From: Hyphomicrobium sp. CS1BSMeth3
Lineage (GTDB): Bacteria; Pseudomonadota; Alphaproteobacteria; Rhizobiales; Hyphomicrobiaceae
Length of the DNA: 64,000 nucleotides
Direction: 5' to 3'
Assembly: GCF_900117415.1 (NCBI RefSeq)
Contig: NZ_FPEI01000006.1
Location: 1,054,001 to 1,118,000, forward strand
Below, one piece after another: positions 20,017-28,114 of the stretch (positions within the stretch are counted from its first letter, which is position 1; each line of letters starts with the position of its first letter). The notes beneath the pieces were generated by a model. It did no database searches and was not told the DNA's origin. It was given only the letters and a program-made list of their open reading frames with translations. The translations under genes and the position numbers were made by a program.

Positions 20017-20829
20017 TCAGGCCTGCTCCTGCTCCGCCGCCTCTTTGGCGAGGCGCTCCTTCTCGATGCGGTCGACGATCCAGATCGAGGCCTCGTACAG
20101 CAGCATGGTCGGGAGCATCATGGCCAGCATGCTGAACGGATCCGGCGGCGACAGCACGGCCGAGGCGCCGGCAATGCCGACGATGGCATAACGCCGCGCC
20201 GAGCGCATGCCGGCGGCGCCAAATACCCCTGCCCTCGCCAGCAGGGTAACGATCACGGGGAGCTGGAAGATGATGCCAAAGCCGAGGATGAGGGTCATCA
20301 CCAAGGAGAGGTATTCGGACACCTTGGGGAGAAGCTCGATCGCCGCGTGACCATCGCCGCCGGCCTGGGGCGTGATCTCGAGCGAGAACTGGATCAGCAA
20401 CGGCAGAACTATGAAGTAAACGACGAGCGAGCCGAGCACGAAAAGCAGCGGCGTCGCGATCAGGTAGGGCACGAACGCGCTGCGCTCATTCTTATAGAGC
20501 CCCGGCGCAACGAACTTGTAGACCTGGACGGCAACGATCGGAAACGACAGGAACGCTGCGCCGAACATCGCGAGCTTGATGTTGGTGAAGAGCTGCTCGA
20601 GGAAATGGGTCGCGATCAGCTTCGCCTTGTCGGCGCCCACCACGCGGACGAAGGGCCAGACCAGTACGTTGTAGATCGGCTTGGCGAAAAAGAAGCAGAC
20701 TACGAACGTCCCGAAGAACGACAACAGCGAATAAATGAGCCGCTGGCGCAGCTCCGTCAGATGCTCGATCAGCGGCGCCCGGGAAGCGTCGATATCTTCC
20801 TGACCATCGCGATTGGTGGTCTCGGTCAT
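20017..20829 (-). CDS. tatC: Twin-arginine translocase subunit TatC
   Basis: The 270-residue polytopic inner-membrane protein is the signal-peptide receptor of the Tat system, which exports folded proteins. The cytoplasmic N-terminus carries the diagnostic PLIEHLTELRQRLIYSL, followed by six membrane helices and the conserved segments FVAPGLYKNERSAF and SPPDPFSM. The start at 20829 lies just after the tatB stop, so genes tatA-tatB-tatC run in order on the minus strand. The frame is open further upstream inside tatB, but the homologous N-terminus begins here. Confidence 0.97.
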   Translation of the reverse strand: MTETTNRDGQEDIDASRAPLIEHLTELRQRLIYSLLSFFGTFVVCFFFAKPIYNVLVWPFVRVVGADKAKLIATHFLEQLFTNIKLAMFGAAFLSFPIVAVQVYKFVAPGLYKNERSAFVPYLIATPLLFVLGSLVVYFIVLPLLIQFSLEITPQAGGDGHAAIELLPKVSEYLSLVMTLILGFGIIFQLPVIVTLLARAGVFGAAGMRSARRYAIVGIAGASAVLSPPDPFSMLAMMLPTMLLYEASIWIVDRIEKERLAKEAAEQEQA

Positions 20830-20836
20830 GGCGCGC

Positions 20837-21439
20837 TCATGCCCCGCTCTTGGGTGAGGTCTCGGCGCCTGCGGACGCGGCCCCATGACCGCCACTGCCG
20901 TTCAGGCTCCCGCGATCCGAATGCGCGACGACACTCTCAGGCGGCGCGGGTGGAGGCGTCGCCGCCACAGGTGCCTGTTGCATTGGAACGCCATTGGCGT
21001 CGTGGGCATCCGGATCCGCTGCCGGCGCGACCAAGGCCTTCTCCTGCTCCTCGGCGGCCGGCTCGCGCAGCTCCTCGGGCGTATAGCCCGTCGTGTGCGG
21101 TGACGGGCGCAAGGGATCGTTCAGGTGCGTATCGATATCGGATTTGATGCCGTCGATCTCTTTGGTGACGCTGCTGAGATCACTCGAAAGCGAGTTCTGG
21201 GTCTCCTGCATGGACTGATTGAGGTCCTGCCCGAGCCCCTCGACGTCCTTCTTGATCTGATCGAGCTCACTCTCCCGCATCGCCTCATCGAACTGAGCGC
21301 GGAACTCGTCGGCCTGGCGCTTGATGATGCCCATGTACTTGCCGATGGTCCTGAGCAGGATCGGGAAGTCCTTGGGGCCGAGCACGATCAGGGCCACGAT
21401 GCCCAGCAGCAGCAGCTTGCCTGACGTGAGATCGAACAT
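20837..21439 (-). CDS. tatB: Sec-independent translocase subunit TatB
   Basis: A 200-residue protein with one N-terminal membrane helix (KLLLLGIVALIVLGPKDFP), an amphipathic helix, and a long polar tail rich in Pro, Ala and acidic residues. The GPKDFP hinge with Glu/Asp after the membrane span is typical of alphaproteobacterial TatB. It forms the TatBC receptor complex. The long disordered tail is usual for the order. It sits eight bases before tatC and 178 bases after tatA. Confidence 0.95.
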   Translation of the reverse strand: MFDLTSGKLLLLGIVALIVLGPKDFPILLRTIGKYMGIIKRQADEFRAQFDEAMRESELDQIKKDVEGLGQDLNQSMQETQNSLSSDLSSVTKEIDGIKSDIDTHLNDPLRPSPHTTGYTPEELREPAAEEQEKALVAPAADPDAHDANGVPMQQAPVAATPPPAPPESVVAHSDRGSLNGSGGHGAASAGAETSPKSGA

Positions 21440-21617
21440 GATCGCTTTCTGTAGTGCAGCCTCAGCGTCGCGTCAAAGTTGCAGCGAAAACTGCGGTGTC
21501 AGCGCTGTCAAAGCGGACCTCGCATCGCGCCGACCACAAGGACGCCGCTCGCGCCGTGGCCGACTGCCCGAGCTTCTCCGCCGCGCGCACCGACATTGCC
21601 GCGCGGTCGCGAAAAGC

Positions 21618-21863
21618 CTAGCCGACCTTCGTGCCGGTGGTCGATGAGCCGCTCGCCGACTGGGGCTCGGGCGCCTTGCCCTCGAGCTTCTTCGGCGCAT
21701 CCGTGGACGTCGCGACGTCGTCGTCCTCGGTCATCCCCTTCTTGAAGCTTTTGATGCCCTTGGCGACGTCGCCCATGATCGACGAAATCTTCCCGCTACC
21801 GCCGAACAGCAGCAAGGCGATGACCAGGAAGATCAGCCAGTGCCATACGCTGAATGTACCCAT
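21618..21863 (-). CDS. tatA: Twin-arginine translocase pore subunit TatA
   Basis: The 81-residue protein has a single N-terminal membrane helix followed by the TatA signature [19 protein letters not shown] and an acidic, disordered tail. The usual motif is FGxGKI. The start is ATG at 21863 ([13 protein letters not shown]), preceded by AAGGAG at ten bases. A GTG two codons upstream is an alternative. First gene of the tatABC run and downstream of ctrA on the same strand. Confidence 0.95.
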   Translation of the reverse strand: MGTFSVWHWLIFLVIALLLFGGSGKISSIMGDVAKGIKSFKKGMTEDDDVATSTDAPKKLEGKAPEPQSASGSSTTGTKVG

Positions 21864-21991
21864 TTCCACTGAACTCCTTGGGGAGGCAGCGCAGTAATCA
21901 TACTGCTGCCGCCGGTTTTGACGAAAGTATCGCAGAAAGGCCCCCGGCCAGCAAGGCGAGGCGCCCCTAAAAGCCCCTAAATCTCATGCGA

Positions 21992-22015
21992 AAGGGCGCC
22001 GCAGTGGGCGCCCTT
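21992..22015 (-). terminator. Hairpin terminator downstream of ctrA
   Basis: Perfect nine-base stem AAGGGCGCC/GGCGCCCTT with a six-base loop, 55 bases after the ctrA stop. On the minus strand it is followed by TTTC, a short U-run as in the terminator after mscL. It separates ctrA from tatA. Confidence 0.7.
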
Positions 22016-22070
22016 CGGTTGACAGGCCTTAACCTCGCGGACGGCAGGAGGCTGCCACCCGCCTCAAGCC

Positions 22071-22769
22071 TCAGGCAGCCGCGTTCTTGCCGTCGCCCGG
22101 CTCGCGCAGGACGTAGCCGCGCCCCCAGACCGTCTCGATGTAATGCTTGCCGCCGGTCGCCGTCTGCAGCTTCTTGCGGAGCTTGCAGATGAAGACGTCG
22201 ATGATCTTGAGCTCCGGCTCGTCCATCCCGCCATAGAGATGGTTGAGGAACATCTCCTTCGTCAGGGTCGTGCCCTTCCTAAGGGAAAGAAGCTCCAGCA
22301 TCTGATATTCTTTACCCGTCAGATGCACGCGCTGCCCGTTGACCTCGACCGTCTTGGTGTCCAGGTTGACCCTGAGCTCGCCCGTCTCGATGACCGACTG
22401 AGCATGGCCCTTGGAGCGGCGCACGATCGCCTGAATGCGCGCAATCAGCTCGTTCTTATGGAACGGCTTGGTCATGTAATCGTCGGCACCGAAGCCGAGA
22501 CCACGCACCTTGTCGTCGATGCCGGCAAGACCCGACAGGATCAGAATAGGCGTCTGCACCTTGCTGACGCGGAGGGTCTTGAGAACCTCGTAACCGCTCA
22601 TGTCCGGCAAGTTGATGTCGAGCAATATGATGTCATAATCATAAATTTTGCCGAGATCGACGCCTTCCTCACCGGTACTCGTCGTGTAAACATTGAAGCC
22701 TTCCGACTGCAGCATCAATTCGATGCTTTGTGCCGTGGCGCTGTCATCCTCGATGAGAAGGACTCGCAT
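22071..22769 (-). CDS. ctrA: Cell cycle master response regulator CtrA
   Basis: The 232-residue OmpR-family regulator is the essential master regulator of the alphaproteobacterial cell cycle, controlling division, polarity and replication-linked genes. Its receiver domain has the acidic patch EDD at 7-9, phosphoacceptor Asp51 in [13 protein letters not shown], and KPF. The DNA-binding domain shows [17 protein letters not shown] and [12 protein letters not shown]. The sequence is strongly conserved relative to known CtrA. Immediately upstream is a palindrome bearing two GANTC sites. sciP nearby encodes its inhibitor. Confidence 0.98.
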   Translation of the reverse strand: MRVLLIEDDSATAQSIELMLQSEGFNVYTTSTGEEGVDLGKIYDYDIILLDINLPDMSGYEVLKTLRVSKVQTPILILSGLAGIDDKVRGLGFGADDYMTKPFHKNELIARIQAIVRRSKGHAQSVIETGELRVNLDTKTVEVNGQRVHLTGKEYQMLELLSLRKGTTLTKEMFLNHLYGGMDEPELKIIDVFICKLRKKLQTATGGKHYIETVWGRGYVLREPGDGKNAAA

Positions 22770-23497
22770 GCCAACCTCTCTTCCATGACTCTGTTAAAGA
22801 GTCCGCTGCCCCGATTGTGAAGAGTACGCTATTGCACTCAGCAAGTTCATAACTTGCACATTACTTCCGAGAGGTTAACAAAACCTAATGAGCGATTACG
22901 CGAATGCAGATTATGACACGCGCACCTTGCGTTGCTTTGCCAACGCATAGTCCTCGACGCATCGACTTTCCGCACCAGGCCTCTTAGGCCAATCATGCCA
23001 AGTAAACGCACGCACCAGTACATCGTGCGGCAGGCTATCCTGGCCGTACTCGGCAGCTCAGAGATGTCGCTTGTTCGCGAACCTCATGCCATTCATGCAG
23101 ATTACCCAAGCCGTTGCCGTGACTTGTTCGTCCGCATGCAACCCCCTAAATTGGTTACTACATGATTTGCACAGGTTGCTAAAGCGCACAGTGCTCGCCT
23201 CGTGATCGAAAATGACACACGTTGGTCCGATCCGATTCAGGCGTTGCGAAACGGCAACTTAATCCGTTCGTCGGATACTGATCGTGCTTCGGCTCAGGCC
23301 AGGCGGCACTCGCAGGTGATCAGCATCACGAACATTTAAGGCGCTGAAACCAGTGCACTGTCGCTCTGTCCGTGTAAATATGATGCCGGAGCATGGGTTT
23401 TGCATGGCCTGGACTGTTCGGGCCAAATTTAGGTCGTGTAATCGCCGTGCTCGCTGTTCGAGGCGTGCCGATGCTCGTGAGTAGGGGGTAGACGGTC
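22770..23497. other. Divergent intergenic region between ctrA and fliJ, about 730 bases
   Basis: This is the longest non-coding stretch in the window, with lower GC than its surroundings. It holds the GANTC palindrome (22787-22803) and scattered TTAA half-sites at 22875, 23259 and 23336, without a perfect TTAA-N7-TTAA. A plus-strand frame at 22932-23165 (77 codons) has no recognisable domain or ribosome-binding site and is not called. It is probably a complex regulatory region for ctrA and the divergent gene. Confidence 0.6.
22787..22803. promoter_or_regulatory. GANTC-containing palindrome upstream of ctrA
   Basis: GACTCTGTTAAAGAGTC has six-base arms around GTTAA. Each arm contains a GANTC, the methylation site of CcrM, and the centre contains a TTAA half-site. 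It ends 18 bases before the ctrA ATG. A third GANTC (GACTC, 22761-22765) lies within the first codons. In Caulobacter, GANTC methylation of the ctrA P1 promoter couples expression to replication. Regulation here is inferred. Confidence 0.5.
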
Positions 23498-23878
23498 ATG
23501 AAGTCCCGCGACGGTGCGTTGAAGCTGAAGCGCTTCGAGGCCGAGGAGAAGCGCCGCAAGGTGGCTGACATCGAGTCGATGATCCACGAGTTCGAGCAGA
23601 TGGCTGCCGACCTCGACCGCCAGATCACCAGCGAGGAAGAGCGGACGGGCATTCGCAACGAGGCGCACTTCGCCTATTCGACGTTCGCTCGCGCGGCAGC
23701 TCAGCGTCGTGACAATTTGCGCCAGTCGGTAACGGGTCTTCGCGAGAAGCTCGAGCAGGCGGTCGCCGTTCGCGACGAAGCCATGGCCGAGCTCGAAGTC
23801 GCGGCCACTGCGGAGGAACGCGGCGGCGAGCGTCCGCGGCGCGTCGAGCGCGATGCCGGCGATGCGCGCATCGGCTGA
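23498..23878 (+). CDS. fliJ: FliJ-like coiled-coil protein
   Basis: A 126-residue, highly charged, entirely helical protein. It begins MKSRDGALKLKRFEAEEKRRKV and continues as an apparent coiled coil with few hydrophobic clusters. This matches alphaproteobacterial FliJ, the chaperone-escort/stalk protein of the flagellar export ATPase FliI, which is frequently encoded next to ctrA. Here fliI is not adjacent and no other flagellar gene is present in the window. The identification rests on length, coiled-coil character, opening sequence and position, so it is good but not certain. Confidence 0.75.
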   Translation: MKSRDGALKLKRFEAEEKRRKVADIESMIHEFEQMAADLDRQITSEEERTGIRNEAHFAYSTFARAAAQRRDNLRQSVTGLREKLEQAVAVRDEAMAELEVAATAEERGGERPRRVERDAGDARIG

Positions 23879-23963
23879 AAGCCTACCGACGAGACCTCTC
23901 TGTTGAATGCTCTCGCCTGCCGCAGGTAAACCCTGATCGGCCCCGATCGGCTTGGCGTGCCGC

Positions 23964-24929
23964 TCAATCCAATCTGCCGAAGGCGCGCGTCGCGGCAACA
24001 AGCTCGTGCACGATCCCGGGCTCGGTCATCGCATGTCCGGCATCCGGGACGATGTGCAGCGCCGATCCGGGCCATGCACGGTGGAGCTCATAGGCGCTCC
24101 GCGCCGGCGTGACGACATCATAGCGCCCCTGGACGATCACGCCCGGAATTCCCCTCAAGTGGTGGGCATCGCGCAAGAGCTGACCATCGACCTCGAGGAA
24201 GCCGTGGTTCATGAAGTAGTGGCACTCGATGCGCGCGAAGGCGAGCGCATAGGCATCCGAGGCAAAGGCGCGCAGCCGCATGGGATCGGGGCGCAGCGCC
24301 ATGGTCGAAGCCTCCCAGATGCACCACGCCCGCGCCGCTTCGATGCGTATGCGCGGATCGTCATGCGTGAGGCGACGATAATAGGCGGGGATCGGGTCGC
24401 GGCGCTCGTCCTCGGGCAGCACCGACAGGAACGCCTCGTAGGCCTCGGGGAAAAGCCAGCTACACCCCTCCTCGTAGAACCAGCGGATCTCCGCCTCGCG
24501 AAGCAGAAACACCCCTCTGAGGATCAGCTCGCGCACGCGCTCCCTATGGCGTTCGGCATAGGCAATGGCGAGCGTCGCGCCCCATGAGCCGCCCATGAGC
24601 TGCCAGCGCTCGATGTCGAGGTGCCGGCGGAGCCACTCCATATCCTCGATGAGATGCCACGTGGAGTTCGCCTCGAGGCTCGCGTGCGGCGTCGAGCGGC
24701 CGCAGCCGCGCTGATCGAAGAGAATGATCCGGTAGCGCGCCGGATCGTGGTAGCGGCGCATAGTCGGATTGCTGCCGCCGCCCGGTCCGCCATGCACGAC
24801 GAGCACGGGCTTGCCGGCGCGGTTCCCGCACTCCTCGAAATAGATCTCGTGCCCGTCGCCGACCTGCAGGCGGCCGGTCCGGTACGGCTCGATCGGGGCA
24901 TAGAAGCCGAATTGCTCGCGTGCCGACAT
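23964..24929 (-). CDS. pip: Proline iminopeptidase
   Basis: A 321-residue alpha/beta hydrolase (peptidase family S33) that removes N-terminal proline from peptides. The oxyanion-hole motif HGGPGGGSNP, the nucleophile elbow GGSWGA (Ser115), FDQRGCGRSTPHA, the acid in QGRYDVVTP and the base in DAGHAMTEPG are all present. Length and motif order match the prolyl iminopeptidase subfamily. The gene appears to stand alone, 39 bases after the end of the convergently unrelated symporter gene. Confidence 0.95.
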   Translation of the reverse strand: MSAREQFGFYAPIEPYRTGRLQVGDGHEIYFEECGNRAGKPVLVVHGGPGGGSNPTMRRYHDPARYRIILFDQRGCGRSTPHASLEANSTWHLIEDMEWLRRHLDIERWQLMGGSWGATLAIAYAERHRERVRELILRGVFLLREAEIRWFYEEGCSWLFPEAYEAFLSVLPEDERRDPIPAYYRRLTHDDPRIRIEAARAWCIWEASTMALRPDPMRLRAFASDAYALAFARIECHYFMNHGFLEVDGQLLRDAHHLRGIPGVIVQGRYDVVTPARSAYELHRAWPGSALHIVPDAGHAMTEPGIVHELVAATRAFGRLD

Positions 24930-24968
24930 TCCTGCTCCCTGACTGCGCGCCCGGGCGGCACCGTCGTC

Positions 24969-26810
24969 CTAGCCACCCATCTGCCGACGCCGCTCGACCA
25001 GAACCTGGCGAACCTCGCGATCATAGAGTGTATCACCGCCCGGCACGCGCAAATCCCGCACGAGCTCCAGCACATGCCTGCCCGGCGGTGGCGTCAGCAG
25101 ACTGCCCACGCCCATGGCGATCAGTGCCGCGGGTGCGCCGACCACGGCGGCCATTGGGCCAGCAAGACCGAACCCGGCGAACTCACCGCTCAAAATGCTG
25201 ACAAGGGCCACCGCGAACCCCGCCAGGAGCCCGAGCATGGCGCCCCAACCATTGCACCGCTTCCACCAGATGGACAGCAGCAGGACCGGAAATATCGTCG
25301 AGCCGCTGAGTGTCAGCGACCAAAGCAGGAACTCCAGGGGATCACCCGGCGTTACCAGCGCCATCCAACCGGCAAAGAAGGTCAGCGCGACAAAGGCCAG
25401 CCGCAGAACTGTCCGGCGAACGCCATCGACCACAAGCTCGCTCTGGGGGCCATTGACAACGTCCTCGGAGAGGATCGTGCCGAGCGTCGCGAGCCCCGTG
25501 GCGGCGGCTGCGAGGGCGGCTGCGAGCACGCCCATGATGATCGTATAGACGAGCGCCGTCGGCACCTCGTTGGCCACCGCCAGGACGGGCAGCGCGGCAT
25601 CGCGCCGGATGGCGAAGCTGGAAAGCGCGAGCCGGGCCGTACCCGTATCGACCGACGCCCACTCGCGCGAGACGAGGCTCGCAACCCAGCTCGGGAGCTG
25701 GCCTGCCGGCAGGCCGGCAATGTCCGACATGATGGTTTCGCGCAGAAACACGCCCGCCGCCGACATGGTCAGGAACACGAGCCCGATCATGCATATAGCC
25801 CACGCCACCGACTTCCGCGTTGCGTAAACGCCGGGCGTCGCGGCAATGCGGGAGATGAGCGTCGGCTGTCCTGCCACGCCCGCCATGACGGCGAGGATCG
25901 ACAGCACGAAGGCACCTTGGCCGATATTCGAGAAGGCGGTCGCAAAGCGCCGGGTGGCCGCCTCGAAGCCCCTGTCCGGAAGATCGAAGGCAAAGGCGTC
26001 GGCGAGCACCTCGGGAATGCCCTGCGTGAACTCGGCCCGCAGGAGCGTGCGCGTGATGCGGCCGTGGCTCAGTTGCGGGACCGGCAGGTGCCCCATGAGC
26101 ACGGCAATGATCATGACCGGGATCAGCACCGCCAGCAGCATGACGATGGCCTGCGCGGCGCTGGTCCAGCTCAGAGAGCGCATGCCACCGCTCACCAAGA
26201 CCAGCACGAGCACCAGCGACAGCGCGATCGTGAGGACCAGCGGCGAAAGCTCGGTCAGCCAGCTTCCGGCCATGAGCGCAACCTTGAGCTCGGCGACGAT
26301 GAGCAGGAGCAGCGGGACGCTCGCAATGGCGGCAGCAACGACGCGCAGCATCGGGCTCGCGAACCGCAGTCCGAGGTAGGCCGGCACGGAATAGGCGCCG
26401 GACTTGCGGATATAGGGCGCGATCAGAATGGCGAACACGACGAGCCCGGTCGTCATCCCGACAGTCAGGAAGAGCGCGTCGAACCCCATGAGATAGAAGA
26501 GCCCCGGCAGCGCCGCGACCATCGTGCCGCCGAGGAGCGTCACCGCCAGCGTGAGGCCCGTGAACACGGCAGGCACACGCCGGCCGGCATAGAGCAGCTC
26601 GAAGATCGCATTCGAGCGCGTTGCGAGAGCAAGCCCGGCGAGCAGCGCCACGAGCCCACCCGAAATGAGGCCGCGCAGCAAGTGGTCCTCGAGCCCGAGC
26701 TGCTCCAGCATCAGCGCCATGAGCACAATGCCGATGAGCAGGCTCGCGAAGATGCCGAAATAGACACCGAGCAGAGGATTGACGAGGTGGCGGCTTGGCG
26801 TGAGGGACAT
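24969..26810 (-). CDS. Sodium:solute symporter, large subunit (VC_2705 type)
   Basis: A 613-residue member of the solute:sodium symporter family with about thirteen membrane helices. The partner of DUF4212 proteins is this VC_2705/ActP-like type, thought to import acetate and other short carboxylates. Segments such as GFDALFLTVGMTTGLVVF, SGAYSVPAYLGLRF and MAGVAGQPTLISR fit. The small DUF4212 subunit is directly upstream on the same strand, and a CrbS/CrbR-like pair lies beyond. This context supports a carboxylate uptake role. The exact substrate is inferred. Confidence 0.88.
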   Translation of the reverse strand: MSLTPSRHLVNPLLGVYFGIFASLLIGIVLMALMLEQLGLEDHLLRGLISGGLVALLAGLALATRSNAIFELLYAGRRVPAVFTGLTLAVTLLGGTMVAALPGLFYLMGFDALFLTVGMTTGLVVFAILIAPYIRKSGAYSVPAYLGLRFASPMLRVVAAAIASVPLLLLIVAELKVALMAGSWLTELSPLVLTIALSLVLVLVLVSGGMRSLSWTSAAQAIVMLLAVLIPVMIIAVLMGHLPVPQLSHGRITRTLLRAEFTQGIPEVLADAFAFDLPDRGFEAATRRFATAFSNIGQGAFVLSILAVMAGVAGQPTLISRIAATPGVYATRKSVAWAICMIGLVFLTMSAAGVFLRETIMSDIAGLPAGQLPSWVASLVSREWASVDTGTARLALSSFAIRRDAALPVLAVANEVPTALVYTIIMGVLAAALAAAATGLATLGTILSEDVVNGPQSELVVDGVRRTVLRLAFVALTFFAGWMALVTPGDPLEFLLWSLTLSGSTIFPVLLLSIWWKRCNGWGAMLGLLAGFAVALVSILSGEFAGFGLAGPMAAVVGAPAALIAMGVGSLLTPPPGRHVLELVRDLRVPGGDTLYDREVRQVLVERRRQMGG

Positions 26811-26890
26811 CCGGTATCCGAAACAGCTCTCGGGGGAGGCGCGCCTGACTATGACGGCCGGCCACGAGCAGGTTCAAAATTCACTGCGCG

Positions 26891-27151
26891 TCAGCCGTCC
26901 TCGTGAGCGCCGTGCCAGCGGTCGATGACGTCCTGCCGGTTGGCGAACGAGGCGACGGTAATCAATGCAAGTACGCCGACCCCGTGCGCGAGGAGGAAGT
27001 AGCCCCAGGGGAAACCCAGCACTCGTGTGCTGTTGAGCTGATCGGCATAGAAGGGCAGCACGAGAACCACCAGGAGAAACGGAAGAAGGCTCGCGACCAT
27101 CTGCCATTTCGTATGCCGCCAGTAGGGCCGGCGCTCCTTGCGCTCGATCAT
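26891..27151 (-). CDS. Symporter small subunit (DUF4212)
   Basis: An 86-residue protein with two predicted membrane helices, of the DUF4212 family that always accompanies VC_2705-type symporters. Landmarks are YWRHTKWQM at the N-terminus and the FYADQLNS loop, followed by LGFPWGYFLLAHG and the terminal FANRQDVID. It precedes the large subunit by 80 bases and is presumably cotranscribed. Its biochemical role in the transporter is not established. Confidence 0.9.
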   Translation of the reverse strand: MIERKERRPYWRHTKWQMVASLLPFLLVVLVLPFYADQLNSTRVLGFPWGYFLLAHGVGVLALITVASFANRQDVIDRWHGAHEDG

Positions 27152-27444
27152 GCGCCACTCTCCTTCAGGTCACCCCCGTGCGCCGCTCCGGTCACGTCCA
27201 GCGCCACCCCGGCCCGAGAGATGTCGGCCTAATGTGGTCGGCGTGCGGCGGGCTCGGGTTGCACAGGCGGCCGCCCATCCTCGCCAACGGGCGCCCCCGC
27301 TCCCCGGCCTCTGCCTCAAATGTTAGCCAAGACCGCGGAAACGCGCTAGTTCTTCACCTCACTCCTGTTGAAGATGCCGCGGTCCGAGCAACGCGAAAAC
27401 ACGACTCGCTTGAATGCCCGGCAACCTCGGTGGAGGCTCGGCTG

Positions 27445-28098
27445 ATGGCAATTCGAATCATCGTCGTGGATGATCATCCGCTGTTCCGGGGCGCTTTGAC
27501 CCAGGCGCTTCAATCAGTCATTGCCGACGGGCGCATCGATCAGGCGGCATCCCTCGGAGATCTCGAGGCGCTGATCTCGGGGCGTCACGATACCGACCTC
27601 GTGCTGCTCGATCTCACCATGCCGGGCGTGCAGGGGCTGTCCGGCCTCCTCCTTCTCCGCGCCCAGCACCCCGACATTCCCGTCGTCGTCGTCTCCGCCC
27701 ACGATGATCCCGAGACCATCCGCAAGTGCATGGAAGTGGGCGCCTCGGGCTATGTGCCGAAGTCGCTGTCCGTCGAGGAGATCCGGGCGGCTGTCGAAAC
27801 CGTCCTCGGCGGCGGCATCTCGGTGCCATCGGACATCGACCTCTCCCGCCCGGCCGACAGCGACGCCGACGAGGTCGTGGCGCGTCTCTCGACCCTCACG
27901 CCGCAGCAGGTGCGCGTCCTGATGATGCTCGGCCAGGGGCTGCTCAACAAGCAGATCGCCTATCAGCTCGGCGTCTCCGAGGCGACGATCAAGGCGCACG
28001 TCTCGGCCATCCTCCAGAAGCTCGACGTCGACAGCCGCACGCAGGCCGTCATCGCCATCAACCGCATTGAAGGCGACTGGCGCAGTCCGAAGGCTTAG
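27445..28098 (+). CDS. LuxR-type response regulator, CrbR/ErdR-like
   Basis: The 217-residue regulator has an N-terminal receiver (IIVVDDHPLFRGAL, phosphoacceptor Asp56 in LLDLTMPG) and a C-terminal LuxR/NarL HTH (LTPQQVRVLMMLGQGLLNKQIA, then VSEATIKAHVSAIL). ATG at 27445 is preceded by GGAGG at eight bases. It converges, with only 16 bases between, on a symporter-fused hybrid kinase, the usual arrangement of CrbS-CrbR systems that control acetyl-CoA synthetase and acetate uptake. The specific assignment to CrbR is by context. Confidence 0.85.
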   Translation: MAIRIIVVDDHPLFRGALTQALQSVIADGRIDQAASLGDLEALISGRHDTDLVLLDLTMPGVQGLSGLLLLRAQHPDIPVVVVSAHDDPETIRKCMEVGASGYVPKSLSVEEIRAAVETVLGGGISVPSDIDLSRPADSDADEVVARLSTLTPQQVRVLMMLGQGLLNKQIAYQLGVSEATIKAHVSAILQKLDVDSRTQAVIAINRIEGDWRSPKA

Positions 28099-28114
28099 GC
28101 GCGCACGGGCAGAT

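Noticed and set aside
22932-23165. 77-codon frame in the ctrA-fliJ gap
   Set aside because: No ribosome-binding site, no recognisable domain, and it lies in a lower-GC regulatory region.
24621-26906. 761-codon plus-strand frame opposite the pip and symporter genes
   Set aside because: Shadow of two clear minus-strand genes; the product is almost all charged residues, Gln and Gly, with no domain.
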